DNA from: Rodentibacter heidelbergensis
GTDB lineage: Bacteria > Pseudomonadota > Gammaproteobacteria > Enterobacterales > Pasteurellaceae
Direction of reading: 5' to 3'
Assembly: GCF_002000125.1 (NCBI RefSeq)
Contig: NZ_MLHH01000001.1
Span: 1-48,199 of the forward strand
Length of the DNA: 48,199 nt
Notes under the pieces: generated by a model
Told to the model about the DNA's origin: nothing
Database searches by the model: none
The model's input: only the letters and a program-made list of their open reading frames with translations
Shown here: positions 1-9,252 of the stretch, one piece after another
How the letters are laid out: every line of letters begins with the position of its first letter
Numbering within the stretch: the first letter of the stretch is position 1
Made by a program: the position numbers and the translations under genes

Positions 1-1
1 A

Positions 2-1783
2 CTTTTGGGGTGCAGATCAGCATTTAACCGTTTTGATTTATTAAATAAATTGCTCCCGGTCTATGTCGAAATTTTAAACGCCTTAGCGAAAGAAGGAGTA
101 GATTATATTCAAATTGACGAACCGGCGTTAGCCGTTGACTTACCGCAACAATGGGTCGCAGCATACAAAGAGGTTTACGCCACATTAACCACACAGGTGA
201 ACGCAAAATTATTATTAGCCACTTATTTTGGTTCAGTGGCAGAACACGCTAATTTATTAAAATCTTTACCTGTTGCCGGTTTACACATTGATGTGGTGCG
301 TGCCCCAGAACAGCTTTCAGCCTTTATTGATTACGACAAAATTTTGTCTGTGGGTATCATTGATGGTCGTAATATTTGGCGGGCTAATTTAAGCCAAGTG
401 TTAGATATTGTCGAACCACTAAAAGCGAAATTCGCTGATCGTTTATGGATTGCCCCAAGCTGTTCCCTACTCCACTCACCTTATGATTTATCCGTTGAAA
501 CCCAATTACAAACCAACAAACCTGAACTTTATCGTTGGCTTTCTTTCTGTTTACAAAAAATTCAAGAATTGCGAGTGATTAAAACTGCACTTGAGCAAGG
601 TCGCCAAGCGGTTCAAGCGGAAATCGATGCCAGCCAAGCAGCCGCTGATGAGCGTGCCAATTCAAAAGAAATTCATCGTCCTGAAGTAGCGGCACGTTTG
701 GCAAACTTACCAAAAGGTGCAGATCAACGGAAATCCCCCTTTGAGGAAAGAATTAAATTACAAAACAGCTGGCTAAACCTTCCATTATTACCTACTACAA
801 GTATCGGCTCTTTTCCACAAACGAAAGAAATTCGTTTAGCCCGAGCCGCATTCAAAAAAGGCGATTTAAGCGTTGCAGACTATGAAGCAGCGATGAAAAA
901 AGAAATTGAATTGGTGGTTCGTGAACAAGAAAAATTAGATTTAGATGTGCTGGTTCATGGTGAAGCAGAGCGTAACGATATGGTGGAATACTTTGGTGAA
1001 TTACTAGAAGGTTTTGCTTTCACTAAGTTCGGTTGGGTGCAAAGTTATGGCTCTCGTTGTGTGAAACCACCGGTGATTTATGGTGATGTTGTTCGTCCTG
1101 AACCAATGACGGTTCGTTGGTCGCAATATGCTCAAAGCCTAACGAAAAAAGTGATGAAAGGGATGCTGACCGGGCCGGTGACGATTTTGCAATGGTCTTT
1201 TGTTCGCAACGATATTCCTCGCTCAACCGTCTGTAAACAGATTGCTGTGGCACTTTCTGATGAAGTATTGGATTTAGAAAAAGCCGGTATTAAAGTCATT
1301 CAAATTGACGAACCTGCTATTCGTGAAGGGCTACCCCTTAAACGAGCCGATTGGGACGCTTATTTACAATGGGCGGGGGAAGCCTTTCGTTTAAGCTCTA
1401 TGGGTTGCCAAGATGATACACAAATCCACACCCATATGTGTTATTCAGAGTTTAATGATATTTTACCGGCTATTGCTGCATTAGATGCGGATGTGATCAC
1501 AATTGAAACCTCACGTTCTGATATGGAACTCCTCACTGCCTTTGCCGATTTCAAATATCCGAACGATATCGGCCCGGGAGTGTATGACATCCATAGCCCA
1601 CGGGTTCCAACGGAAGCTGAAATTGAACATTTACTACATAAAGCCTTACAAGTAGTACCAAAAGAACGCTTATGGGTTAACCCGGACTGTGGTCTAAAAA
1701 CCCGAGGTTGGACAGAAACCATTGCGCAATTAAATGTGATGGTTAATGTTACGAAAAAATTGCGTGCTGAGCTTACACAATAA
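2..1783 (+). CDS. metE: 5-methyltetrahydropteroyltriglutamate-homocysteine methyltransferase (cobalamin-independent methionine synthase), 5'-truncated by window
   Basis: MetE transfers the methyl group of methyl-tetrahydropteroyltri-glutamate to homocysteine, the last step of methionine synthesis, in the cytoplasm without B12. The frame is open to the left edge, so the true start lies outside; about 590 of the usual ~755 residues are present. The remaining part of the N-terminal domain contains [14 protein letters not shown]. The catalytic C-terminal domain starts near [14 protein letters not shown]. The zinc ligands expected in this family are visible: His and Cys in [10 protein letters not shown] (about nt 1425-1450) and Cys in [13 protein letters not shown] (about nt 1675-1710). 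The homocysteine-site motif [14 protein letters not shown] is also intact. A strong hairpin follows the stop. The promoter and any MetR/MetJ sites are outside the window. Confidence 0.97.
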   Translation, partial: LLGCRSAFNRFDLLNKLLPVYVEILNALAKEGVDYIQIDEPALAVDLPQQWVAAYKEVYATLTTQVNAKLLLATYFGSVAEHANLLKSLPVAGLHIDVVRAPEQLSAFIDYDKILSVGIIDGRNIWRANLSQVLDIVEPLKAKFADRLWIAPSCSLLHSPYDLSVETQLQTNKPELYRWLSFCLQKIQELRVIKTALEQGRQAVQAEIDASQAAADERANSKEIHRPEVAARLANLPKGADQRKSPFEERIKLQNSWLNLPLLPTTSIGSFPQTKEIRLARAAFKKGDLSVADYEAAMKKEIELVVREQEKLDLDVLVHGEAERNDMVEYFGELLEGFAFTKFGWVQSYGSRCVKPPVIYGDVVRPEPMTVRWSQYAQSLTKKVMKGMLTGPVTILQWSFVRNDIPRSTVCKQIAVALSDEVLDLEKAGIKVIQIDEPAIREGLPLKRADWDAYLQWAGEAFRLSSMGCQDDTQIHTHMCYSEFNDILPAIAALDADVITIETSRSDMELLTAFADFKYPNDIGPGVYDIHSPRVPTEAEIEHLLHKALQVVPKERLWVNPDCGLKTRGWTETIAQLNVMVNVTKKLRAELTQ

Positions 1784-1787
1784 AGCG

Positions 1788-1818
1788 AAAAGGCTGAATT
1801 TTAAAAATTCAGCCTTTT
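1788..1818 (+). terminator. Rho-independent terminator of metE
   Basis: A perfect 13-bp inverted repeat (AAAAGGCTGAATT and its complement) with a 5-nt centre lies directly after the metE stop and ends in a T run. Confidence 0.85.
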
Positions 1819-1888
1819 ACTTCAAGCGAGGTGCAAAAGCTCCTTAAAATAGATAAAGAATATTTTTAATCTCAAACATTTTCTCGCT

Positions 1889-1915
1889 AAAAACCACTTC
1901 TAAGAAGTGGTTTTT
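1889..1915 (-). terminator. Terminator of fnr (possibly bidirectional)
   Basis: An inverted repeat AAAAACCACTTCT/AGAAGTGGTTTTT lies just downstream of the fnr stop on the minus strand. T runs on both sides let it work for metE read-through as well. Confidence 0.8.
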
Positions 1916-1938
1916 CGATAAGAAAGGGAAAATTATCC

Positions 1939-2712
1939 TTATTCTGTGACAATAATTTTCGTTTTATTTGTCCCGGTCAATTCAATTAAAGCATTCATAT
2001 CATTTATTGTAATGTATTTCCCCTGCACGGAAAGCACACCAAGCTTTTGAAAGCGTCCTAACAGACGACTGATAGTTTCAACTGTCAACCCCAGATAGTT
2101 ACCGATATCACCACGGGTCATGGTTAAACGGAACTCTCGGGCAGAGAAACCTCGGGCTGAATAGCGTTTTGAAAGATTATAAATGAAGGCAGCCAAACGT
2201 TCTTCCGCATTCATCTTTGAAAGCAACAAAATCATTTCTTGATCACTTTTAATTTCGCTGCTCATTAAACGAATGATTTGCTGACGAAGCTTCGGCATTT
2301 TGCCGGCAAGATCATCTAAAATATCAAAAGGAATTTCACATACCATTGCCGTTTCTAATGCTTGCGCAAAGCTTGGGTGTTGCATATTCGTGATAGCATC
2401 AAAACCAACAAGGTCACCGGGCAGATGAAATGAGGTAATTTGTTCCTCACCGGCTTCGCTGATTGTATAACTTTTAATCGTGCCGGAACGGATGGCGTAA
2501 ATAGAGTTTAGTGTATCGCCTGCTTTAAATAATACTTGTGATTTTTGAATAGGCTTTTTGCGTTCGATAATGTTATCGAGTTGATCAAGTTCGTGTTCAT
2601 TTAACGTGAAAGGAATACAAAGTTGGCTAATACTGCAATCCTGACAGTGAATCGCACAACCTCCTAATTGAATTCGGCGTCCTGCCTTAGTGTCTGAAAC
2701 GAAATTTTTCAT
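1939..2712 (-). CDS. fnr: Fumarate/nitrate reduction transcriptional regulator FNR
   Basis: FNR is a global oxygen-sensing regulator of the CRP/FNR family; a [4Fe-4S] cluster allows dimerisation and DNA binding without oxygen. The 257-residue length is normal. The N-terminal cluster motif [14 protein letters not shown] gives ligands Cys23, Cys26 and Cys32, and the fourth is the Cys of MVCEIPF near residue 125. A cyclic-nucleotide-like beta roll follows ([12 protein letters not shown]). The C-terminal winged helix carries the recognition helix [12 protein letters not shown], with the E-SR residues typical of TTGAT-recognising FNR. It is transcribed away from a divergent tiny ORF and tRNA-Leu. 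The fnr/uspE proximity is also known in enterobacteria. The start is the ATG preceded by TGAGGA. Confidence 0.97.
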   Translation of the reverse strand: MKNFVSDTKAGRRIQLGGCAIHCQDCSISQLCIPFTLNEHELDQLDNIIERKKPIQKSQVLFKAGDTLNSIYAIRSGTIKSYTISEAGEEQITSFHLPGDLVGFDAITNMQHPSFAQALETAMVCEIPFDILDDLAGKMPKLRQQIIRLMSSEIKSDQEMILLLSKMNAEERLAAFIYNLSKRYSARGFSAREFRLTMTRGDIGNYLGLTVETISRLLGRFQKLGVLSVQGKYITINDMNALIELTGTNKTKIIVTE

Positions 2713-2793
2713 TTAATCCTCAGATATTTTTTTAAAATAGTATAAAATTGATCTACCGCAAAGATTTTAACACTAAATAGGCATTTTAAGAAG

Positions 2794-2892
2794 ATGGCTG
2801 CTGAAAAATTAACAAAGAAACGATTAATTCAAATTCTGATTATGTTGTGTATTTTACTCTCCGCATTTATTTGGCGTTATTTCTTTTCTTAA
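2794..2892 (+). CDS. Putative 32-residue single-span membrane protein
   Basis: This short ORF is divergent from fnr. It encodes 32 residues: a basic start (MAAEKLTKKR) followed by one hydrophobic helix of about 18 residues (LIQILIMLCILLSAFIW) and a short aromatic/basic tail. Its look is that of a bitopic micro-protein with the N terminus in the cytoplasm. A weak purine-rich TTAAGAAG precedes the ATG. I do not recognise a named family. The alternative is a chance ORF in the fnr/tRNA spacer; the clear positive-inside and hydrophobic organisation favours a real gene. Confidence 0.55.
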   Translation: MAAEKLTKKRLIQILIMLCILLSAFIWRYFFS

Positions 2893-2961
2893 GCTTTTCC
2901 ATGATGACAATTTATTTTTGATTAATTTTAAATCAAATAAATAAAATCGCACATTTTTTAC

Positions 2962-2989
2962 TTGATACGGTCTTTTATAAGCGTATAAT
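2962..2989 (+). promoter_or_regulatory. Sigma-70 promoter of tRNA-Leu
   Basis: TTGATA, a 16-nt spacer and TATAAT are followed by a GC-rich discriminator (GCTCCCC), as expected for a stringently controlled stable-RNA gene. Confidence 0.8.
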
Positions 2990-3005
2990 CGCTCCCCGTA
3001 CCCAA

Positions 3006-3091
3006 GCCTGGGTGGCGAAATTGGTAGACGCAGCGGATTCAAAATCCGCCGGTGAATAACCGTGTCGGTTCGAGTCCGACCCTAGGCACCA
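3006..3091 (+). tRNA. tRNA-Leu (anticodon CAA)
   Basis: This is an 86-nt class II tRNA. The acceptor arm GCCTGGG/CCTAGGC pairs with one G-U. The D arm contains GGCGAAATTGGTAGACGC. The anticodon stem GCGGA/TCCGC holds the loop TTCAAAA, with anticodon CAA at 3040-3042 reading UUG. There is a variable arm and a T arm with GGTTCGAGTCC, and the CCA is encoded. It stands alone with its own promoter and terminator. Confidence 0.97.
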
Positions 3092-3109
3092 ACAAAATTT
3101 TACACATCT

Positions 3110-3135
3110 AAGCCGCTAATTGAGCGGCTTTTTTG
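3110..3135 (+). terminator. Terminator of tRNA-Leu
   Basis: Stem AAGCCGCT/AGCGGCTT with loop AATTG is followed by six T. Confidence 0.85.
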
Positions 3136-3240
3136 TTTTCTTTTTAACGAAAACTGCTGTCAGATCAGTTTTTTGCCGATCTTTTCTTGTCATACAATCA
3201 ATTCTTTCTTATGCTATGCAACACCATCACGGAGGTTGTT

Positions 3241-4170
3241 ATGAAATTTAAAAATATTCTCGTTGTACTTAATCCTGATAACGAAAAACAATATGCCCTT
3301 GCCCGCGCTGTTCGTCTTGTTAAAGAACAAGAAAATGTTGAAAAAGTAAAAATTACAACATTATTAGCGGTCTATGATTTATCTTATGAAATGTCGGCAT
3401 TGCTCTCCTCTGAAGAAAGAGAAGAGATGCACAAAACTGCCATTGAGCAACACCGTCAAGCGGTTCAATTTTATCTTGATAAATATGCCGATCCGCAAAT
3501 TGAATTTGAATCTCACATCGTTTGGAACAGTAACGAAGCGGAAGGAATTCGTGAAGAAGTTGAGAAAAACCAATATGATTTGGTTGTAAAATACACTAAA
3601 GATGAAGAAAGCTTAACTTCGCTTATTTTCACTCCGGTTGACTGGCAACTATTACGCAAATGTCCAGTCCCTGTTTTAATTGTTCGTGATGGAAATTGGA
3701 AACATCAACGCCGTATTCTCATTGCAGTGAATGTTTCCGGTGAACAAGATTATCAAGATGAATTTAATCAAGAGCTTGTCGCCACAGGCATGTCCCTTGC
3801 AGAAAATTTAAACCGTGGCAATGTACACCTTGTCGCCGCCTATCCGGTAACGCCAATTAATATGGCAATTGATTTACCGGAATTTAACACTTCTGGTTAT
3901 GAAAATGGTATTCGTGGACAACATTTAATCAATATGAAAACCTTACGTCAAAAATTTGGTATTGATGAAGATCATACTCATGTAAGAGAAGGTTTTCCTG
4001 AAGATGTCATTCCCGAGGTTGCAAAAGACATTGAGGCGGAACTTGTCATTCTCGGTACAGTCGGAAGAACCGGGTTATCCGCCGCACTACTCGGCAACAC
4101 CGCCGAACATGTGATAAGTAAGCTCAGCTGTAATTTACTTGCGATCAAACCCGCTAAAAAAGAGGATTAA
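3241..4170 (+). CDS. uspE: Universal stress protein E
   Basis: UspE is a cytoplasmic tandem universal-stress protein linked in enterobacteria to oxidative and DNA-damage resistance and aggregation. The 309-residue product has two Usp folds, starting at FKNILVVLNPDNEKQ and at HQRRILIAVNVSGEQ. The second carries the ATP-binding-type signature GTVGRTGLSAALLGNTAEH (G-x2-G-x9-G-S/T-like); the first (VKYTKDEES...) lacks it, as is usual in UspE. The ATG was chosen because a strong GGAGGT lies 5 nt upstream; an in-frame upstream extension has no such site. It is separated from fnr only by the tRNA gene. Confidence 0.93.
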   Translation: MKFKNILVVLNPDNEKQYALARAVRLVKEQENVEKVKITTLLAVYDLSYEMSALLSSEEREEMHKTAIEQHRQAVQFYLDKYADPQIEFESHIVWNSNEAEGIREEVEKNQYDLVVKYTKDEESLTSLIFTPVDWQLLRKCPVPVLIVRDGNWKHQRRILIAVNVSGEQDYQDEFNQELVATGMSLAENLNRGNVHLVAAYPVTPINMAIDLPEFNTSGYENGIRGQHLINMKTLRQKFGIDEDHTHVREGFPEDVIPEVAKDIEAELVILGTVGRTGLSAALLGNTAEHVISKLSCNLLAIKPAKKED

Positions 4171-4178
4171 CTCTTACC

Positions 4179-4224
4179 AAAAGAGCGGTCATTAAATATT
4201 GATATTTTAATGACCGCTCTTTTT
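4179..4224 (+). terminator. Terminator of uspE built from two USS-variant cores
   Basis: A long hairpin follows uspE. The arms AAGAGCGGTCATTAAA and TTTAATGACCGCTCTT pair perfectly around a short AT loop and are followed by T5. Both arms contain AAGAGCGGT, one base away from the canonical USS core. Confidence 0.85.
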
Positions 4225-4294
4225 ATACAAAATCATCCCCTCCACCTTTACAACTTAAACTTACCCAAAATTTTTTTTAATATTTTATAAAAAA

Positions 4295-4310
4295 TGTGAA
4301 CTATCTCACA
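4295..4310 (+). promoter_or_regulatory. CRP (cAMP receptor protein) site upstream of the candidate small RNA
   Basis: TGTGA-ACTATC-TCACA is a perfect consensus CRP core in a spacer between two convergent genes. The next start codon on the plus strand is about 2.9 kb away, so the site is not obviously serving a protein gene. Confidence 0.75.
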
Positions 4311-4343
4311 AAGTGCTGGTCTGATAAGTTGCTAGTGCACTGC

Positions 4344-4411
4344 GTAAAGCAGTTTTTTAAATTTCTTATTTTAAGACCTCCTCCGCTATTCTTATGAATA
4401 GCGTTTTTTTT
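4344..4411 (+). ncRNA. Candidate CRP-activated small RNA with anti-Shine-Dalgarno segment (CyaR-like architecture)
   Basis: The spacer between convergent uspE and the dgt-like gene holds an isolated unit: a consensus CRP site, a first hairpin ACTGC/GCAGT with loop GTAAA at 4339-4353, an unpaired U/A-rich stretch, the segment GACCTCCTCC that could pair with ribosome binding sites, and a terminator hairpin followed by T8. This order matches the known enterobacterial sRNA CyaR, which is CRP-activated and represses through an ACCUCC loop. The start is inferred from class II spacing (centre of the CRP site to +1, about 41.5 nt). No good -10 is visible; GCTAGT at 4331-4336 is the best. No ORF of note is present. 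Confidence 0.55.
4384..4411 (+). terminator. Terminator of the candidate small RNA
   Basis: Perfect 8-bp stem CGCTATTC/GAATAGCG with loop TTAT is followed by eight T. It is on the plus strand, opposite to the downstream dgt-like gene, and uspE already has its own terminator. Confidence 0.8.
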
Positions 4412-4483
4412 ATCTTCAAAATGTGTCGCCTTTATCATCAGGCTTCACACTTTAAAGTGCGGTCAAATTTAGCCTTGTTTTCA

Positions 4484-5836
4484 TTATAGCTGTTGATAAA
4501 CCCTCATCGCATAGGCATCGGACATACTCGCAATATAATCACAAATAACACGTTTTTTCTGCTCATTTGGTGCATTTTGCCATTCTTCGGCAGTGTGACG
4601 AGGTAAAAGGCGAATAGGGTCAGATTCAAAAATTTGGAACATTTCCGTCAACATTCTTTGCCCTTTATATTCAATTCGCTGCGTATCAACACTCCGAATC
4701 ACATATTTCCAAACAAATTTTTTGAACACATCAAGGGCCATCACAACCGCTTCGGGTAATTCTGCGTTATAACGTAACAAAGGCTCATCAAAGTTCTCGG
4801 TGAGTGTCCAACGTACATTGGTAATGAAGAAATTGACTAATGCCCCAATGGCATTTTTTCGTTCAAAATGTTTATCAGAGAAAAGCCCTTGACTAATCTT
4901 TTGGATATTTTTTTGTAACCATGGATAAGGAATTTGTGCCAAAGCGACATGGGCTTCTTGCCATTGATGTTGATTTACCATTTTCGTCACAATCGCATCT
5001 TCCAAATCATGTACCGCATAAGCAATGTCATCGGCCAATTCCATAATACTGCAATCGAGAGATTTAAAACGGGTTTTTAAAAACTCGGCAGAAGTTGACC
5101 GCACTTTTTGTACCGAACTGAATAAAGTGCGATCATTTTCACTGAGATTTTCCAACAGCCAATGAAACATCCCTAAATCATCACGGAAAAGGCCTTTCCC
5201 CGGTTTCCAATCGCTGATTTTGACATAACGGGCATCAACTGGGGTTAAGTGAGGTAAATGGGCATATTGCGGCGATGCGGTATCTAAAATAGTAGGATAT
5301 TTGACAACACCAAGCAGTGTGCGGCGTGTTAAATTCATCCCTGCATTTTCGGTATAAGGTTCAAGTTTTGTCAGAATTCGAAAAGTTTGCGCATTGCCTT
5401 CAAAACCACCATGTTGATGCATCATAAAATTTAACGCCACTTCCCCACCATGCCCAAAAGGCGGATGACCGATATCATGAGCAAAGCAGAGGCTTTCAAT
5501 TAAATCATTGCTGGGTAGTAGCCCTTTAAGCTGTTTTTGTAGCTCTGTTTGTTCCCAATTTAATTGTTCGGATAAATGATGAAATGCCTCAGCATACTTT
5601 AACTGTGCCACCAAACTACTTCCAATTTGCGCCACTTCTAATGAATGGGTTAAACGGGTGCGATAAAAATCATTTTCACCAATGGCGTGAATTTGGGTTT
5701 TCGCTTGCAAACAACGGAATGCGGCAGAATGTAAAATTCGTCCACGATCTCGCCGAAATGGCGGACGATAGTCTTTTTCACGGGGTAAATCAGGTATAAA
5801 CCGTTCAGTCCAACGAGGGGATAAGGTATTTTTCAT
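4484..5836 (-). CDS. dGTPase-like dNTP triphosphohydrolase (HD domain)
   Basis: This is a deoxynucleoside-triphosphate triphosphohydrolase of the Dgt-like HD superfamily, removing triphosphate from dNTPs and so adjusting the pool. The 450-residue product carries the metal-binding HD signature: the first His in [11 protein letters not shown], then [16 protein letters not shown], and a later Asp in [16 protein letters not shown]. The N terminus [20 protein letters not shown] is also characteristic. It is the last gene of a three-gene minus-strand unit and overlaps the stop of yohK by 4 bp (ATGA), suggesting coupled translation. Whether it prefers dGTP like E. coli Dgt or several dNTPs cannot be told from sequence. 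Confidence 0.9.
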   Translation of the reverse strand: MKNTLSPRWTERFIPDLPREKDYRPPFRRDRGRILHSAAFRCLQAKTQIHAIGENDFYRTRLTHSLEVAQIGSSLVAQLKYAEAFHHLSEQLNWEQTELQKQLKGLLPSNDLIESLCFAHDIGHPPFGHGGEVALNFMMHQHGGFEGNAQTFRILTKLEPYTENAGMNLTRRTLLGVVKYPTILDTASPQYAHLPHLTPVDARYVKISDWKPGKGLFRDDLGMFHWLLENLSENDRTLFSSVQKVRSTSAEFLKTRFKSLDCSIMELADDIAYAVHDLEDAIVTKMVNQHQWQEAHVALAQIPYPWLQKNIQKISQGLFSDKHFERKNAIGALVNFFITNVRWTLTENFDEPLLRYNAELPEAVVMALDVFKKFVWKYVIRSVDTQRIEYKGQRMLTEMFQIFESDPIRLLPRHTAEEWQNAPNEQKKRVICDYIASMSDAYAMRVYQQL

Positions 5837-6534
5837 AGGGCTATAAACACATAAATTATTTTAAACACCAAAGGTGCAAGGATAGCGCTGATAATGCCAC
5901 AAAGTACCAAAGAAATCGAACTATAACTCCCCGCTTTAGGGTTAATTTCCATACAGCTTACTGTCCCCAAAGCGTGAGATACCGCACCTACAGATAAACC
6001 TATCGCTTCTTGGTGGCGTAACCCGATTTTTTTCAAAATCAAATAGCCGAAAACAGAACCCTGTAAGCCGGCCAACACCACCCCTACGGCGGTAACCGCA
6101 GGAATGCCGCCTAAATGGGCGGAAACCTCCATCGCAATCGGTGTCGTAATGGATTTTGGCAGTACTGTTGCCACCATTTCCGGTGTCGCCCCTAAAATTA
6201 AGGCAATCATTGCGCCACTCAACATCGAAAATACAGAAGCAAGTAAGACAACAGAAAGAATAATACGCCATTGCTTGGCAATTTGTCGTAATTGTTCATA
6301 AAGTGGTAAGGCAAGCGCTACAATACTCAGGCTCAATAAATGATTGATGGGAGCATTGCCTTGCATATAGTCATCATAAGGAATTTTTCCCATCACTAAA
6401 ATGACGACCAAAATGAGCACGGTAAGGATAAATGAATTGAAAATAATGGATTTCCAACGTTTATTAATTTGGAGGGCAAGCCAAAATCCGAAAATCGTTA
6501 AAAAACTATAAAGATAAAGGGAATAATTCATCAT
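5833..6534 (-). CDS. yohK: LrgB/CidB-family inner-membrane protein YohK
   Basis: This 233-residue polytopic membrane protein belongs to the LrgB/YohK family, with about seven hydrophobic segments. Family landmarks are visible: [35 protein letters not shown] and the C-terminal [19 protein letters not shown]. Family members work with a small LrgA/CidA partner in export of metabolites or control of murein hydrolases; the exact role in Gram-negatives is unsettled. It follows yohJ by 6 bp and overlaps the dgt-like gene by 4 bp, so the three are probably cotranscribed. Confidence 0.9.
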   Translation of the reverse strand: MMNYSLYLYSFLTIFGFWLALQINKRWKSIIFNSFILTVLILVVILVMGKIPYDDYMQGNAPINHLLSLSIVALALPLYEQLRQIAKQWRIILSVVLLASVFSMLSGAMIALILGATPEMVATVLPKSITTPIAMEVSAHLGGIPAVTAVGVVLAGLQGSVFGYLILKKIGLRHQEAIGLSVGAVSHALGTVSCMEINPKAGSYSSISLVLCGIISAILAPLVFKIIYVFIAL

Positions 6535-6540
6535 TTCACT

Positions 6541-6969
6541 CTATTTAATGGATGAGGTTTCTTCTCGTGCAGCGCGTTTAGCCAGCACCTTCTGGCGTTT
6601 ATGACGAAAGGATTGGCGTTCAAATAGACGATTTCCCACGATGCCGATAAAAACAAGGGTAAGACAAGTGCTGATCACATTGGGAATAATCAAAATCGTC
6701 ATTTTTTCCCACAATAAATCGGAATATTTGATGATCCCCACACTCACGGGGACAAACAAAATCGCCATATAGCGAATTAACAAACTCGCCCCCAAATAAA
6801 CCCATTCAAAAGGAATGAGTTTTGTCGTCAACCCCATAAAAAGCAACAGCAATCCCCAAATACTCCCCGGCACGCCGGCGGGGACAAAATGGGCAAGTTG
6901 ATTACCAAGATAAAGCATGATGTAAAGTATTAATAAGGAACGAAGTAAAAGAAACGACTTAGATAACAT
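6541..6969 (-). CDS. yohJ: LrgA/CidA-family membrane protein YohJ
   Basis: This is the small holin-like partner of YohK (UPF0299/LrgA family). About four hydrophobic segments are present, with the family stretch [19 protein letters not shown] and [20 protein letters not shown]. The C terminus is basic. I chose the ATG at 6969, giving 142 residues, because AAGGAAAAAG precedes it; a longer frame begins only at a TTG inside that ribosome binding site. It is the first gene of the yohJ-yohK-dgt-like unit, divergent from the nuclease operon. Confidence 0.88.
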   Translation of the reverse strand: MLSKSFLLLRSLLILYIMLYLGNQLAHFVPAGVPGSIWGLLLLFMGLTTKLIPFEWVYLGASLLIRYMAILFVPVSVGIIKYSDLLWEKMTILIIPNVISTCLTLVFIGIVGNRLFERQSFRHKRQKVLAKRAAREETSSIK

Positions 6970-7114
6970 CTTTTTCCTTTTCAACTTTTTCAATAATATT
7001 TAAAAAATATTTTACGCCTATCTCTTTCCCCTTCGCCAGCCTTTTTCTTGAAAAACGCAGGAATTTATGCGTTTGATCAAAAACCATGACTTATCGCTCA
7101 TTTGCGCTGTAATT

Positions 7115-7123
7115 TGTTACAAT
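7115..7123 (+). promoter_or_regulatory. Extended -10 promoter of the nuclease/csd/queF operon
   Basis: TGTTACAAT fits an extended -10 (TGnTATAAT). No convincing -35 lies at the right distance. It is the best promoter candidate in the 200-bp divergent region. Confidence 0.4.
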
Positions 7124-7197
7124 AGCCAACTCACTTTTTCAACGTAGAAATTGAACAAAAATTCGCCGGGATGCAAGGCTTATTTTTTTATAATGTT

Positions 7198-7686
7198 ATG
7201 ATTAAAAATATCATCATTTTAATTTCATTGCTTTTTTTAACCGCACTTTCAGCCTACGCTCAACCTTTCCGCAATTGTCTTGTGGTGGGAGTTAGTGATG
7301 GCGATACCATCACTTGCCTGATGAAGGGAAAGAAAAACATCAAAATCCGTTTAGCAGAAATTGATGCACCGGAACGCAATCAGCCCTTTGGAAAGAAAGC
7401 CAAACAACAGCTTTCAGCCCTCATTTATAAACGCTGGGTGAGCTTAAAAATAAGCGGTCAAGATCGGTATAAACGGACACTGGCAACCGTCTATCACAAC
7501 GGAAAAAACATTAATCTTGCCATGGTGAAATCCGGTATGGCTTGGGCATATCATCACTCTCTTCGCCACAGTATTTATTTACAGGCACAACAAAAAGCCC
7601 AAGCGAAACGATTAGGCTTATGGGCTGGCAGTTCCCCTATTCCACCCGATGAATGGCGCAAACAGGAGAGAAAATATGGCTTTTGA
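7198..7686 (+). CDS. Secreted thermonuclease-family (SNase-like) protein
   Basis: This protein carries a signal peptide and a staphylococcal-nuclease-like domain. The N terminus MIKNIIILISLLFLTALSAYAQ looks like a cleavable signal ending AYA-Q. The domain shows VGVSDGDTITCL, the calcium/active-site segment IRLAEIDAPERNQPFG and DRYKRTLATVY, so the Arg/Glu/Arg catalytic set appears present. About 160 residues is normal for this family. An upstream in-frame ATG at 7171 is possible but would bury the signal peptide. The end overlaps the start of csdA, so the two are translated in tandem. Likely role: periplasmic or extracellular nucleic-acid degradation, perhaps nutrient scavenging. Confidence 0.88.
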   Translation: MIKNIIILISLLFLTALSAYAQPFRNCLVVGVSDGDTITCLMKGKKNIKIRLAEIDAPERNQPFGKKAKQQLSALIYKRWVSLKISGQDRYKRTLATVYHNGKNINLAMVKSGMAWAYHHSLRHSIYLQAQQKAQAKRLGLWAGSSPIPPDEWRKQERKYGF

Positions 7687-8875
7687 TTATCAATCCTTTA
7701 AAGAAAACTTCCCTTATTTTAAACACCCTCAGGCCACAGTGTATTTAGATAGTGCGGCGACAGCATTAAAACCCAATGTTTTAATTGAACGCACCGCTGA
7801 ATTTTATGCCTCAGCCGGTTCGGTACATCGCAGCCAATATGATGCAGAGCAAACCGCCCAATATGAACAGACCCGCACACAAGTAAAACGGCTGATTAAT
7901 GCAGAAGATGAAAAAGCGGTGATTTGGACATCAGGCACAACCCACGCTATTAATTTAGTAGCGAATGGGTTATTACCTCATTTAAACACAGGCGATGAAA
8001 TTCTAATAAGCCAGGCAGATCACCATGCGAATTTTGTCACTTGGCATGAAACCGCCAAAAAATGCGCAGCCACCCTACGAGTTTTGCCGATTTTGGATAA
8101 TTGGCTTATTGATGAAACGGCATTAAAACACGCCCTCAATGAGCGCACAAAACTGGTGGCATTAAATTTTGTTTCCAATGTTACCGGCACGGAACAGCCT
8201 GTTAAACGCCTCATTCAAATTATCCGCCAACACAGCAATGCCCTTGTTTTAGTGGATGCAGCCCAAGCGATTAGCCATATTCAAATTGATTTACAAGATC
8301 TTGATACGGATTTTCTTGCCTTTTCCGCCCATAAACTTTATGGACCAAACGGAATTGGCGTTTTAAGCGGAAAATTGACCGCACTTTCACAGCTCACCCC
8401 TCTCTTTTTCGGTGGTAAAATGGTGGATCGTGTTTCAGCAGAAAACATCACTTTTGCCAATTTGCCCTATCGTCTTGAGGCAGGCACGCCTAATATCGCC
8501 GGTGTGATTGGTTTTAATGCCGTATTAGATTGGTTATCCCAATGGGATGTTACCTGTGCCGAGCAACACGCGGTAACATTAGCGCAATCGGTGAAAGTGC
8601 GACTAAAAGACTATGCCAATTGTCGATTATTTAATTCCCCACAAGCAAGCACGATTGTATGCTTCATCTTTGAGGGAATAGACAGCTCGGATCTTTCTAC
8701 CTTGCTTAGCGAACAACAAATTGCTTTGCGTGTGGGCGAACATTGCGCTCAACCCTATTTAGCAAGACTGGGGGAACGCACTACGTTACGCCTTTCTTTT
8801 GCCCCTTACAATACGCCGGAGGATGTGGCACAATTCTTCGCTGCACTGGATAACGCTTTGGAACTTTTACAATGA
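7676..8875 (+). CDS. csdA: Cysteine desulfurase CsdA
   Basis: This is a PLP-dependent class-V aminotransferase that takes sulfur from cysteine as a protein persulfide. The 399 residues match the group II (CsdA/SufS) length. The PLP-lysine lies in DFLAFSAHKLYGPNGIG and the persulfide cysteine in RVGEHCAQPY. The PLP-phosphate motif SGTTHAINLVA and VDAAQAISH are also present. The ATG with AGGAGAG 7 nt upstream was preferred over an in-frame ATG 27 nt earlier. It overlaps the nuclease gene by 11 bp and csdE by 4 bp, and csdE encodes its expected sulfur acceptor. The suf operon is not nearby, which favours csdA over sufS. Confidence 0.92.
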   Translation: MAFDYQSFKENFPYFKHPQATVYLDSAATALKPNVLIERTAEFYASAGSVHRSQYDAEQTAQYEQTRTQVKRLINAEDEKAVIWTSGTTHAINLVANGLLPHLNTGDEILISQADHHANFVTWHETAKKCAATLRVLPILDNWLIDETALKHALNERTKLVALNFVSNVTGTEQPVKRLIQIIRQHSNALVLVDAAQAISHIQIDLQDLDTDFLAFSAHKLYGPNGIGVLSGKLTALSQLTPLFFGGKMVDRVSAENITFANLPYRLEAGTPNIAGVIGFNAVLDWLSQWDVTCAEQHAVTLAQSVKVRLKDYANCRLFNSPQASTIVCFIFEGIDSSDLSTLLSEQQIALRVGEHCAQPYLARLGERTTLRLSFAPYNTPEDVAQFFAALDNALELLQ

Positions 8876-9252
8876 TCGACCAAGTAAAACAAACCAAAAA
8901 CTGGGAAGAACGCTACCGACTGATTATTCAAGCCGGCAAAAATTTGCCTCGCCCAAGTGATGAAGATCTTGCCAAAATGCAACAAATTCATGGCTGTGAA
9001 GCACAGATGTGGTTTCAAATTGCCCCTCAAAATGACCGCACTTTTCAATTCCGTGCCTTTAGCGAAGCCCGTATTATGAACGGTTTACTTTGGTTATTGT
9101 TAGAAAAAATCAATGGCAAAACCGCCGAGGAATTAAGCCAATTTGATCTCACTGCTTTTTTTAGCGAACTCGGCATTGCACAACGTTTAAGTGAAACCCG
9201 TTTAAACGGCTTAAATCAAATTGGACAAAAATTAAACCAGTTATGTACTTAA
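8872..9252 (+). CDS. csdE: Sulfur acceptor protein CsdE (SufE-like)
   Basis: This 126-residue SufE-family protein receives persulfide sulfur from CsdA. The acceptor cysteine is in IHGCEAQMWFQ, the invariant context of the family. EARIMNGLLWLLLEKINGKT forms the typical hydrophobic core. The ATG overlaps the csdA stop (ATGA), and the end overlaps the next gene by 10 bp, so translation is likely coupled across the whole unit. In E. coli the Csd pair feeds tRNA modification (TcdA/CsdL) and Fe-S or molybdenum-cofactor routes; the local partner here is unknown. Confidence 0.92.
   Translation: MIDQVKQTKNWEERYRLIIQAGKNLPRPSDEDLAKMQQIHGCEAQMWFQIAPQNDRTFQFRAFSEARIMNGLLWLLLEKINGKTAEELSQFDLTAFFSELGIAQRLSETRLNGLNQIGQKLNQLCT

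Noticed and set aside
3006-3091. tRNA-Leu as integration site of a mobile element
   Set aside because: No integrase and no repeat of the tRNA 3' end found nearby; flanking genes are core.
7023-7080. TTGATC-like -35 for the nuclease operon
   Set aside because: It is more than 35 nt from the extended -10, too far to act as its partner.
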